Assembly (NCBI GenBank): GCA_003023745.1
Contig: PXYV01000015.1
Coordinates: forward strand, 1-57,011
DNA: 57,011 nt
Direction of reading: 5' to 3'
Source: Sulfobacillus acidophilus
Lineage (GTDB): Bacteria > Bacillota > Sulfobacillia > Sulfobacillales > Sulfobacillaceae
A program made the position numbers and the translations under genes. Shown here piece after piece: positions 8,942-16,817 of the stretch (position 1 is the first letter of the stretch; every line of letters begins with the position of its first letter). The notes under the pieces are model-generated. The model was not told the DNA's origin. It did not search any database and saw only the letters and a program-made list of their open reading frames with translations.

Positions 8942-9059
8942 AACATGAGGCCTAGCCTGGAAAGTAGACGTTGCGGGCGGCCTGGCTGGTCACGCCAACA
9001 GGCCTTTTGTCCGTATCCTGGTGGACTGCTTGGGCGTTTTATGTCGAGGATAGCAGGAT

Positions 9060-9088
9060 TTAAGCGATTAAAGGCGAATGGCTACAAT
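9060..9088 (+). promoter_or_regulatory. Possible promoter of the BREX-like operon
   Basis: A -10-like TACAAT lies at 9083-9088. Only a weak -35 (TTAAGC at 9060-9065) lies 17 bp upstream, so an activator or another sigma factor may be needed. The predicted start leaves about 25 nt before the GTG at 9122. Motif match only. Confidence 0.35.
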
Positions 9089-9121
9089 GCCACGTTGGGA
9101 GAACGGGAGGAGAGAGTGTCC

Positions 9122-9958
9122 GTGGAAGACGACATCGTGCTTCAAGAATCGCTTGGCGGTATTCACGGCGTGAAGGAATTCGAACAACACTTTAGTCCGG
9201 AACTGCAAACTTTGGCCAAGAGTATCGACCGACTAGGTCGGCTGCGACGATTAGGTGCTCAGGTGAACTTGATGAATCTGGTTGAATTGCGCAAGCAGTT
9301 GGATGAGACGTCTAGACTTTCGCAAGAAATTGATGCCTTGAGTCAGCGCTTGTACGAACGACTGAAGCAATTCGTCTTGGCAGTGTCAGAACGGGATCAG
9401 GTCGAATGGCTGTCTCGGTTTAAGGAGGCATTTCACGCAGGATACCCACCGGTAGAGGGGGAGTTCCCGACCTTTCAAATATTCCCCGTTGTGGTGCGGG
9501 TGGATTTTGAGCACGAGGCAGTGGCGGTGAATAATCGCACGGTTCGCACCATGCATCCAGCGGCCGTGGCCACGGCAGTCGAAAAAGAATGGGATCGGCT
9601 CAATCGCGAACGGTTCAATGCCGCCTCCTTTGCTAAAGCCCTGTTGCGGGCATACGATTTGGTAATTGCGGAGCAACAACTCAGTTCCGGTGGAAAGAGT
9701 CGAGGTGCGGCGGTTTTGTTGCGGTCACTGTATCAGGTATTGACGTTGAAAGGTGGTGTCAGTAGCTACAGCCTGAACCAGTTTGGGTTTGATCTCTATC
9801 GGCTGCGTCGTTCAGAATACACGATAATTGATGGACGGAGATTGGTTTTTGGTACCACGCGCAATCGTGGGGGAATTGTCATTACGTTGCCTGGTGGACA
9901 AAGTGAGACATTGGCCTCGTTAGAGGTGGTCGACGTGACCAAAGGTTCCTCGTTATGA
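9122..9958 (+). CDS. Unknown protein, first gene of the BREX-like operon
   Basis: A 278-residue protein I do not recognise. The first half is helical and charged, probably coiled coil (QTLAKSIDRLGRLRR, VELRKQLDETSRLSQE). A mixed region follows with FPTFQIFPVVVRVDFEHE and VNNRTVRTMHPAAV. The C-terminal part (SYSLNQFGFDLYRLRRSE, then RLVFGTTRNRGGIVI) looks like a small beta-rich or winged-helix domain. No catalytic motif is visible, so it may be a scaffold or DNA-recognition subunit. GTG at 9122 was chosen because GGGAGGAG lies 8-9 bases upstream; GTG at 9116 is the alternative. It overlaps the next gene by 4 bases (ATGA), so it is co-translated with the ATPases. Confidence 0.75.
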   Translation: MEDDIVLQESLGGIHGVKEFEQHFSPELQTLAKSIDRLGRLRRLGAQVNLMNLVELRKQLDETSRLSQEIDALSQRLYERLKQFVLAVSERDQVEWLSRFKEAFHAGYPPVEGEFPTFQIFPVVVRVDFEHEAVAVNNRTVRTMHPAAVATAVEKEWDRLNRERFNAASFAKALLRAYDLVIAEQQLSSGGKSRGAAVLLRSLYQVLTLKGGVSSYSLNQFGFDLYRLRRSEYTIIDGRRLVFGTTRNRGGIVITLPGGQSETLASLEVVDVTKGSSL

Positions 9959-11148
9959 ACGATGACGCCAATATCAGGGTCCTTGCAACCTTGCCATCGG
10001 CTGATAGCTTGCCGGATACGGTGCTGCAGGAGACTTTTGTGGATCCCCTAGGGATTGAATCGTTTTGGGAGCACTGGTATTTGCAGGGGTTTGTCGATCA
10101 AGGCTTCGGCAAGGTTAAGTTAGTGGTTGGAAAACCGGGGTCGGGGAAAACACATCTTCTTTACCATTTTGCTGCTCGTGCCCGGATGCTAGGGTACGTG
10201 GTGGCATCGATCGATGCATATCGGGACCGGATTAGCGCAATCGATGAGTTGTACCGCGCAGTGGCGGGACAGGTTAACTGGGAAGAACTCTTTAGATCGG
10301 CGCTGAGAATTGTTATCCAGGAGGAACTGGGATATCCGGAGTTTGATGGTGGGCCTGAGGAATTTCTCACGTGGGGTGAAACGGTTCGCAACTTGTCGGG
10401 TAATCTGCTCCGGCGGGATATGCGAGAAGCGATCGATAGATTTTTGCGAGCGATTGACCTTGAGTCTGAATTCTTATTAGCGCTGCGGGTGCGGATGAAT
10501 CATATCCTGCTGGAACAGCCGAGTGATGCGGCGCAGCAGTGGCTTATGGGGCAAAAGGTTGGGGCAACGGTACGGAAAGGCATCGGTTTGCAGGAATCCG
10601 TGACTAGGCGCAACGCCCGCGCCTTGTTAACGTCCCTCGCCGTTTGGGTTCATCGCTTGACGCGTTGTGGGTTAGTGATTTTGATCGACAATATTGATGC
10701 ATTGGCGTCCACCACGCGGGTTGAGGGACGGCCTTACTACACACGAGCCGCACGTGACCAAAGTTATGAGATGTTGCGCGAACTTCTAGATGAAAGTGCG
10801 TTTTCACCGTATTTAATGACCGTGTGGGCTGGCGATGGCGAAGCGGTGGCGAATCCTCGCACCGGGTTTAGCTCGTATCCGGCGTTATGGGCTAGGTTGC
10901 AAACGGAGGTGCAAAGTGACCGGCCCAACTTATTCGCTGATTTAGTCGACTTAGATAAATTATGGGCAGAGGATGCCGCGCATCTTGACGACTTGGTGTC
11001 ACGGTGGCGCGCCGTGCCGCTGACGGAACCTCTTGCGCGGGGCATGGATTCTTCGCACACGACGTTGGGCTTAGAATGGGGGCGCCCCCGACGCCTGGTG
11101 GCCGATGTCCTCGGTGAGCGTCTGGCGGCAGAAAGGGACGAACGATGA
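9955..11148 (+). CDS. BrxD/DUF2791-like P-loop ATPase (first copy)
   Basis: A 397-residue AAA/STAND-like ATPase. Walker A is GKPGSGKT (59-66) followed by HLLYHF. Walker B is VILIDNID (241-248). The later stretch RDQSYEMLRELLDES resembles the family of BREX ATP-binding proteins (BrxD, DUF2791), in which a P-loop domain follows a short N-terminal region. It differs clearly from the second ATPase and is probably an ancient paralogue. The four-base ATGA overlaps on both sides imply equal expression with its neighbours. In BREX types 2 and 6 a single BrxD is present; two diverged copies side by side suggest a hetero-oligomer. Function beyond ATP hydrolysis is inference. Confidence 0.7.
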   Translation: MNDDANIRVLATLPSADSLPDTVLQETFVDPLGIESFWEHWYLQGFVDQGFGKVKLVVGKPGSGKTHLLYHFAARARMLGYVVASIDAYRDRISAIDELYRAVAGQVNWEELFRSALRIVIQEELGYPEFDGGPEEFLTWGETVRNLSGNLLRRDMREAIDRFLRAIDLESEFLLALRVRMNHILLEQPSDAAQQWLMGQKVGATVRKGIGLQESVTRRNARALLTSLAVWVHRLTRCGLVILIDNIDALASTTRVEGRPYYTRAARDQSYEMLRELLDESAFSPYLMTVWAGDGEAVANPRTGFSSYPALWARLQTEVQSDRPNLFADLVDLDKLWAEDAAHLDDLVSRWRAVPLTEPLARGMDSSHTTLGLEWGRPRRLVADVLGERLAAERDER

Positions 11149-12371
11149 GCACGACACGCGTAATTATTGAGGGGTTGCGATCTGGCATTCCTTATCGGGA
11201 AACGGCAGAGACGATGACCGTGGGGCGCGAGGAGGATCTGCGCGCCATGGCTGCCTTGCGAGATGCCATGGCGGCGGGGCGAATCCCTAAGATCTTCGGA
11301 CAAGTCATTCGTGCGCAGTATGGGGAAGGTAAGACTCATTTGCTTCACGCTTTAGCATCGGCTGCCTGGGATGACAACTGGGTGGTTAGTATGTTGTCTT
11401 TGAGCAAAGAGTCTCCCCTGGACAGACTTGACTATTTGTACCCGAAAATCGTACAAAACATTTTGCGGCCGGGTAGTCATGTCTTCGGATTGGCAAGCAT
11501 TGTGAACGATGCGGTTAGCACGCCGATGGTGCTGATGGAATCCCGTGATATTCCGCTGTCGCCACGAACCCGAGCCGTCCTGGACAATCTCGTGCGTCAA
11601 AACGCTGGGATGGAACAGCTTATTGCCGACGTGGAAGGTCAGTTTCTGACCCTGGCGGATCTGAAGCGACTTCACCGCGAAAACTTTAATAAGCCGCTAA
11701 AGCTAGCCTCAACGCGCATCAAAGATGAAGTATTCTCGTATTTTGCTTTGGTCGATTGGCTGATAGTGCGTGCAGGGTATCAGGGATGGTTAATTTTGTT
11801 CGACGAGGTTGAGTTGATAGGGAAATTCGGGCGCGGAGCGCGGGCGCGTAGCTACGTCAATCTCGGACGGTTTTTGGCGGGGATTGCAGAGCGCACGATA
11901 TCGGCCTGGGCGGTGGCGGGCAATTTCCAAACAGATGTGCTGTTAGGTCGACACGATTTAGACAAAATTCCGGAGTGGCTTTTGTCTCGTCCGCAAGAGG
12001 CAAAAGGGGTCGAGTTGGCGCAATTGGCTATGGGAGAACTATCTTCCGCCCGACCGCTGCAACCGCCTTCGACTCAGCAAATCCGGGAATTGATGAGTCA
12101 TGTATTTGACCTGCATCAAGCCGCCTATCAATGGCGAGCACCCGTCAGTGCGGAGCGCTTCTACGACCTAGTCCGTGAGAATTTGGGATTGATGGACGCG
12201 CGTCTGCGCACGTGGATTCGTCTAGGAATCAGTCTTTTGGATTTGTGGTTCCTGTATGGTCTGGATGGGTCCGGTGCCCACGTACAGAATTTGACCGAGA
12301 TGGACCTATCGGAAGAGCTGGAGAGTGGTGAGGAGTCCGATGGGGTTGCTCGACGCCGGATTTTTGAATAG
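11145..12371 (+). CDS. BrxD/DUF2791-like P-loop ATPase (second copy)
   Basis: A 408-residue ATPase with the DUF2791/BrxD layout. The N-terminal helix IIEGLRSGIPYRET precedes GREEDLRAM, then Walker A in AQYGEGKTHLL (58-68) and Walker B LILFDEVE (216-223) with ELIGKFGR just after. The C-terminal third ends in an acidic tail (DLSEELESGEESDG), possibly a docking segment. Of the two ATPases this one matches the BrxD family more clearly. It overlaps the first by ATGA and is followed after 9 bases by the BrxL-like gene. In BREX, BrxD's exact role is unsettled, so none is claimed. Confidence 0.75.
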   Translation: MSTTRVIIEGLRSGIPYRETAETMTVGREEDLRAMAALRDAMAAGRIPKIFGQVIRAQYGEGKTHLLHALASAAWDDNWVVSMLSLSKESPLDRLDYLYPKIVQNILRPGSHVFGLASIVNDAVSTPMVLMESRDIPLSPRTRAVLDNLVRQNAGMEQLIADVEGQFLTLADLKRLHRENFNKPLKLASTRIKDEVFSYFALVDWLIVRAGYQGWLILFDEVELIGKFGRGARARSYVNLGRFLAGIAERTISAWAVAGNFQTDVLLGRHDLDKIPEWLLSRPQEAKGVELAQLAMGELSSARPLQPPSTQQIRELMSHVFDLHQAAYQWRAPVSAERFYDLVRENLGLMDARLRTWIRLGISLLDLWFLYGLDGSGAHVQNLTEMDLSEELESGEESDGVARRRIFE

Positions 12372-12380
12372 GGTCATCTG

Positions 12381-14462
12381 ATGGAGGACAACATTGCCGC
12401 TGGTGCATGGCACGATCGGGCCCGCCGCGTGTTTGGACGCAGTTGGATGCATCGGGATAAGGGCGTAACGGTCCGACTGGGTGGGCAGTTGCCTGCGTTT
12501 TTGGCGGAATACCTGGTAGCGGCTTACGGGATTGAAGAAGCAAGTCGCCTAGTTCGTGAGCACTGGCCCACAGCTAGATCAATACATCGTCTAAAATACC
12601 AACTGTTAGAAGAGGGTAGCATTGATCTGCTCGATCATTTGGAAGCGATGGTGAACCTTGACGAAGGTCGAACCGTGGGGAGGTTGACCGCGTTTCAGTA
12701 CACCTGTCCGGTGTCCAAGGAAGTTTTGGAAAATTGGCCGGATCTCTTCAGTGGGGGTCTATGGGGGAGGGTGCGTCTGGCGACGCACTCAGAAACGATG
12801 GATCAAGAGTGGTTGAGTTTATTAGAAGATGATAGGCCCTGCAAGAATGCGGAGGCGGTTGATGTTCACGATCCGATGGTGGTGGAATTTGTCCCGTGTC
12901 AGGTATCGGTTGACGTCAAAAGTTTTGTTCTTGCCCGTAGCGCATTTTCGAGTGAAGAATGGATTGATCTACTCTTAGCATCGGCAGGCTACAATCCGGC
13001 ATGGATTCGGGCCCAGCCGATGGGCCACCGACTAACTCGGCTGTATCTTTTGCGGCTGGCTCCACTGGTCGAACGCAACCTCAACCTGATCGAACTGGGT
13101 CCCAAGAACACGGGCAAGAGTCATCTTTTGCGCAACATATCGCCTTGCGCTTTCACTGTAGCCGGAGGGCAAGCGACACCTGCCAACCTCTTTGTCAATT
13201 TGAATACCCAGGCTGCGGGACTCATTCAAAGTCGGTGCGTGATTGTATTTGATGAAGTCGCCCGCGTTGAGTTCACGCGCAACCAGGCTACGTTGAGCCT
13301 GCTCAAAGACTATATGGAAAGTGGGCAATTTTCCCGGGGACGCTCATCCTATGGGGCTGATACCTCGTTGGTCTTCATGGGAAATATTGAGGTTGAGGGT
13401 CAGCGCCCTGCCGCCCGTTATCGCCATCTGTTGCAAGTGTTGCCTGATGCGTTGCAGGATACGGCGTTGGTTGATCGCTTGCACACCTTTATCCCGGGAT
13501 GGGAATTTCCGAAGCTGACGCCCGAGGCGCTTGCCGTCGACTGGGCGCTCGCGTCTGATTACTTTGGTGAGGTGTTGCTGGCTTTGCGGGACTGGCCTTA
13601 CGACGTGACCTGGTCACAAGTGCGAAAGCGTTGGCCGATGCACGGGGGCATGACGCGACGCGATGTCGTGGCGATTGAGCGCACCGGGCAAGCACTCTTT
13701 AAATTGGTTTTTCCCGATAGTATTTTGGATGAACCTGTCGCAGTGGAGCTTTTAAGCTTGGCGGCCGAAGGGCGTCAACGCATTCAAGAACAGTTGGTGA
13801 AGATGGCGCCTGGGGAGTTTTTGTCATACCCGGTAGGATTTGAAGGCATACGCTCCGTGACCGCCGATACCTGGAATGTCGAGACGGCTCAAGACCGGAC
13901 CTTAAATCAACACCCCCGCAGTGGCGAAGCCACCGGCGCGGCAAAAGGTAGTATGAGTGCGGATGCCGTGGTCGTGCAAGTGGTGCTGGGAGGAGAACGG
14001 ACGTCGCGCCCGATTGTCATGGCTAGTGATGGACTTATTGGGGTGGAGGGCGCCTGGCAAGTGGCTCGTTTCTATCTTGATGCGCATCGGAGTGAGTTCG
14101 GATTGGAGAGCCGTATGCGCTGGGATTCATTAGGAATTCAGTTTTCAGGTGGTCCGGGCGATGTTCGTGGACGGGCAGAATTGGCCATTGTGCTGGCGCT
14201 CGTGTCAGCCTGGATTGACGAACCGTTGCCACCCGCCGTCGCGGCCATCGGGGGATTGACACTGACCGGTGACGTGACGACTCCGCCTGAAATGTTATCG
14301 TTGGTGATGGCGGTGCTCAACCGCGGTCGGCGCACGATTATGGTGCCCGCGGCAAGTCCTCTGCCGTTATTGGAAGATACCTTCGGACCGCAATTCCCGG
14401 CCATGCGCCTTATCCCTGTAGCAAGTGTGGAAGATCTTTTACGCGGGGCATTTCGAAAGTAG
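12381..14462 (+). CDS. brxL: BrxL-like AAA+ protein with Lon-like C-terminal domain
   Basis: A 693-residue protein with the three-part layout of BrxL (once called Lon-related putative protease). An N-terminal region (LPAFLAEYLVAAYG, 37-50) leads to an AAA+ domain with Walker A GPKNTGKSH (240-248), Walker B VIVFDEVA (287-294) and the downstream block LLKDYMESGQFSRG. A Lon-protease-like domain follows from about residue 520 to the end. In it, the Lon serine motif GPSAG is replaced by GPGDV, and the lysine expected in GGxKEKL is absent (TTPPEMLSLVMA). It is therefore probably not a protease. BrxL is a DNA-binding effector of type 1 and 4 BREX by published family knowledge. No PglX, PglZ, BrxC or helicase lies nearby. 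It is the last gene of the operon. Confidence 0.85.
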   Translation: MEDNIAAGAWHDRARRVFGRSWMHRDKGVTVRLGGQLPAFLAEYLVAAYGIEEASRLVREHWPTARSIHRLKYQLLEEGSIDLLDHLEAMVNLDEGRTVGRLTAFQYTCPVSKEVLENWPDLFSGGLWGRVRLATHSETMDQEWLSLLEDDRPCKNAEAVDVHDPMVVEFVPCQVSVDVKSFVLARSAFSSEEWIDLLLASAGYNPAWIRAQPMGHRLTRLYLLRLAPLVERNLNLIELGPKNTGKSHLLRNISPCAFTVAGGQATPANLFVNLNTQAAGLIQSRCVIVFDEVARVEFTRNQATLSLLKDYMESGQFSRGRSSYGADTSLVFMGNIEVEGQRPAARYRHLLQVLPDALQDTALVDRLHTFIPGWEFPKLTPEALAVDWALASDYFGEVLLALRDWPYDVTWSQVRKRWPMHGGMTRRDVVAIERTGQALFKLVFPDSILDEPVAVELLSLAAEGRQRIQEQLVKMAPGEFLSYPVGFEGIRSVTADTWNVETAQDRTLNQHPRSGEATGAAKGSMSADAVVVQVVLGGERTSRPIVMASDGLIGVEGAWQVARFYLDAHRSEFGLESRMRWDSLGIQFSGGPGDVRGRAELAIVLALVSAWIDEPLPPAVAAIGGLTLTGDVTTPPEMLSLVMAVLNRGRRTIMVPAASPLPLLEDTFGPQFPAMRLIPVASVEDLLRGAFRK

Positions 14463-14512
14463 ACGCGCGATGTGTCGAAGAAATTTACTTCTGACCCGTG
14501 CCCCGACTTATT

Positions 14513-14569
14513 GACACAGGAGACGCCCATGCCCCGCCGTCGGGGCACCCACAGCAATGAAAAATTGGC
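14513..14569. repeat. 57-bp structured repeat, copy A
   Basis: This segment aligns without gaps to 41755-41811 with 43 of 57 bases identical. Shared blocks include GACACAG, AGACGCCC, GGGG..CCCAC and ATGAAAAAT. Both copies form a hairpin centred at the same point: here TGCCCCG (14530-14536), loop CCGT, CGGGGCA (14541-14547). It lies in the 228-bp gap between the BrxL-like gene and the convergent serine hydrolase. It may be a mobile-element end or a dispersed repeat; here it could also act in transcription termination, though no T-run follows. Confidence 0.55.
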
Positions 14570-14583
14570 TGAGGGCGGGCCTG

Positions 14584-14628
14584 GACTAGATATAGGGGGG
14601 CTTAGGACCGTTTGATCAAGATCTAGTC
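14584..14628. repeat. Inverted repeat between convergent genes
   Basis: GACTAGAT (14584-14591) is the exact reverse complement of ATCTAGTC (14621-14628), with a 29-bp loop. It sits just right of repeat copy A and could be part of the same element or a weak bidirectional terminator. Confidence 0.35.
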
Positions 14629-14690
14629 TCACCCATCTATTAGAATGCCAGGTATTGCATATTATGTCAAAGGTAGACCACGGCCCGGCC

Positions 14691-15728
14691 CTAACGAGCA
14701 GCTTGGACAACAATGTTATGAAAGGACCGTCGCAGTCCATTAATGTTGGTGTCGCGACCAAAGTGGACGCGGTTGGTTAATAGAACGGCCCAAAGCCCGC
14801 TGGGCAGGTCAAACTGGATGGAAGTGCCCGTAAAACCCGTATGGCCAGCCCCGGTGAGCGGCCAAAAGTCGCCGCCCACATCGTATCCGTCTTCGCGAAG
14901 CGCCCAGCCCCAGGCGCGGCGGCCATTGAGATGTGGGGTACAAAGGTGCGTCGCCGCCTGGCGCACCGGTTCGGTAAAAAGGCTCTGTCCCTCCGAGACC
15001 CAGCTTTTCACGTATCGGACGACGGCCTCAAGCGGGGCGAAAAGGCCGGCGTGACCTGCGATCCCGCCTAATGCGCGGGCGTTTTCGTCATGAACGACAC
15101 CGATGAGCGCTTGATTGCGGATGACCTCAGTAGCGACACAACGCGTCTGCAATGGGGGTTTCGGACAAAATCCTGCCTGCATGTTAAGCGGGGTAAACAC
15201 CGCCTTGGTTGTAAACTCCGATAGCGAACAGCCGGCCACGCGTTCAACAATGGCACCTAACACGATATACCCAAGATCGCTGTAGATGACCTCGGTACCG
15301 GATTCGCACTCGAAAGGTTCTTCAGAAATCGCTTCGAGATATTCCTGCAGACCACGACGATTGGCGAAATATTCCCGGTGCGAGGCCAAACCGCCGGTAT
15401 GCGTGAGCAGGTGTTGCAAGGTAACGGACTTCCACCGGGCATCCCAGTTCGGGAAGTACTGCGTGACGGAATCCTTAAAGCTCAACTGGCCGTGTGCGGC
15501 CAGTATTAACAGCGCGGGTAACGTCGCCATGACTTTAGTCAGTGATGCCAGGTCAAACCAATCCTCCGCCCCGAGCGGTCGGGGCTCGGCGCCGTGTGTG
15601 ACGGCCATTCCCTTGACGCTTTGCCACTGCGTCTTATCACCACGCCCAGCCGCCGCCGCAAAACCCGGAATCATTTGTTGGGCCATCGCCCGATCGAATA
15701 GCTCTTCTGCTGTGTCCCATGTCACCAT
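14691..15728 (-). CDS. Beta-lactamase-fold serine hydrolase (class C/PBP4*-like)
   Basis: A 345-residue member of the beta-lactamase-related serine hydrolases. The nucleophile motif is SLTK (in DLASLTKVMATLP, near residue 62), the second motif YSD (YSDLGY), and the third motif region GHTGFTG near residue 295. LLTHTGGL is also typical. There is no clear signal peptide, so it may be cytoplasmic. Such enzymes often travel with muropeptide-salvage genes and may act on amino-sugar esters or peptides; the true substrate is unknown. It starts 7 bases after murK and ends the minus-strand salvage operon. Confidence 0.85.
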   Translation of the reverse strand: MVTWDTAEELFDRAMAQQMIPGFAAAAGRGDKTQWQSVKGMAVTHGAEPRPLGAEDWFDLASLTKVMATLPALLILAAHGQLSFKDSVTQYFPNWDARWKSVTLQHLLTHTGGLASHREYFANRRGLQEYLEAISEEPFECESGTEVIYSDLGYIVLGAIVERVAGCSLSEFTTKAVFTPLNMQAGFCPKPPLQTRCVATEVIRNQALIGVVHDENARALGGIAGHAGLFAPLEAVVRYVKSWVSEGQSLFTEPVRQAATHLCTPHLNGRRAWGWALREDGYDVGGDFWPLTGAGHTGFTGTSIQFDLPSGLWAVLLTNRVHFGRDTNINGLRRSFHNIVVQAAR

Positions 15729-15735
15729 GACTTAA

Positions 15736-16641
15736 TCACCGCCCCAGTGTTTGCCCTAATCGTTTAGCCCAGTGAGCTGCGCCATCGACTGGCTCGCGTG
15801 TTACTGTGATGAGGGATGAGCCATGATGTTGCTGCCATTTCCCGTTCAGCCGCTCTTTCCATTGTGTAGCCAGCCCGCCCATGAGGCCCACTGAATCCGT
15901 TTGAGAGAGATGGATCGCTGTAATGAGGGTATCCCATTGCCGCAAGATGTCTTGTTCTTGCTGGCCGAGTATTGCGCTGGCTGCTTCATCTCCCGCCTCG
16001 GCCTCGGTGAAAACTGAGCTGGCTAAGTCTGATACGCTGCGCCAATCCATGGTGGGAGCGTAGATATAGTTTAACAAGGTTTCGGGTGTGAAGGCACCAC
16101 TCCAGGCGCTAACCGCCTGGCCGAGAGCAGTTTTTGGGCCCCAGCCTTCCCATGCCGCTAACGTGGCGCGGATGGCCGCACGACCTAGGGCAATGCCCGA
16201 TCCGATATCGCCGATTTTCCACCCGTAGCCGCCGATTCGTGCCTTCCGCCCATAGTGCTCGCCATAAAAGATGGATCCTGTCCCAAATATCGTAATCATC
16301 CCGGGAGCCCCGTCGGTAAAGGCGGCCCAGGCGATGCGATAGTCGCCAACCACCAGAACCCGGTCGGCAAACGGTTGCAGTGCCGCTTCCCAGAATTTTT
16401 GCACCCAAGGTCGATCAGCGCCGGCCATTCCGGCCACGATACCGTCGTAATGATCGTAAGTCATCACGTGACCTAGAGCCTCACGTGCCCTCTTCTCGCC
16501 AACCGCTAGCAAATTAGCGGGACCACTCTGTTCACTCGCGAGGGTCAATCCCGTATCGGTAATAGTGAGGGCGCGCAATGTGCTGCCCCCACCATCAAGG
16601 CCCAAATATTGCTGTTGCGTAACCAGTCCCCCCACATCCAT
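15736..16641 (-). CDS. murK: BadF/BadG-type amino-sugar kinase (MurK/GlcNAc kinase-like)
   Basis: A 301-residue ASKHA-fold kinase. The phosphate-1 motif is LGLDGGGSTLRAL (13-25). The phosphate-2 and adenosine regions include ITIFGTGSIFYG and GGYGWKIGDIGSGIALGR, as in N-acetylglucosamine and N-acetylmuramate kinases. By context with NagZ, NamZ and MurQ it most likely phosphorylates free MurNAc and/or GlcNAc at O-6, giving MurNAc-6-P for MurQ. The ATG at 16641 has GCGAGG only 3-4 bases upstream, so the exact start is less sure. It is separated from nagZ by 176 bp but only 7 bp from the serine hydrolase. The symbol is assigned by context. Confidence 0.75.
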   Translation of the reverse strand: MDVGGLVTQQQYLGLDGGGSTLRALTITDTGLTLASEQSGPANLLAVGEKRAREALGHVMTYDHYDGIVAGMAGADRPWVQKFWEAALQPFADRVLVVGDYRIAWAAFTDGAPGMITIFGTGSIFYGEHYGRKARIGGYGWKIGDIGSGIALGRAAIRATLAAWEGWGPKTALGQAVSAWSGAFTPETLLNYIYAPTMDWRSVSDLASSVFTEAEAGDEAASAILGQQEQDILRQWDTLITAIHLSQTDSVGLMGGLATQWKERLNGKWQQHHGSSLITVTREPVDGAAHWAKRLGQTLGR

Positions 16642-16817
16642 TGTCCTCGCTGCATCGGTGCTGTACCCGGATCGACGCCAGCCGGAATATCGATTTGTTC
16701 AGCGTGCATGTGGGTCAATGACCGCTATCTGCTGCTGTAGCTCGATCGTGCTCTTTTAGGGCGCGACGCCGCGTCCAATCCCCAACCGCGTAATGGTCGC
16801 GCTGGGAGCGAGAATTT

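Larger units (their letters stand above)
8109..9059. other. Long intergenic region upstream of the BREX-like operon
   Basis: About 950 bp between the LapA-like gene and the promoter region of the four-gene operon. It holds a doubtful coiled-coil frame on the minus strand (8468-8704) and a cluster of CAACCGGTTG-type palindromes (8702-8711, 8899-8941). The plus frame that opens at 8537 and runs into the operon's first gene looks, over its first 190 codons, like the antisense of the coiled-coil frame and is not taken as coding. Confidence 0.5.

Noticed and set aside
8537..9121. N-terminal extension of the first BREX-operon gene by about 190 codons
   Set aside because: Translation there is antisense-like to the coiled-coil frame, has unnatural composition, and a good ribosome binding site occurs only before 9116/9122.
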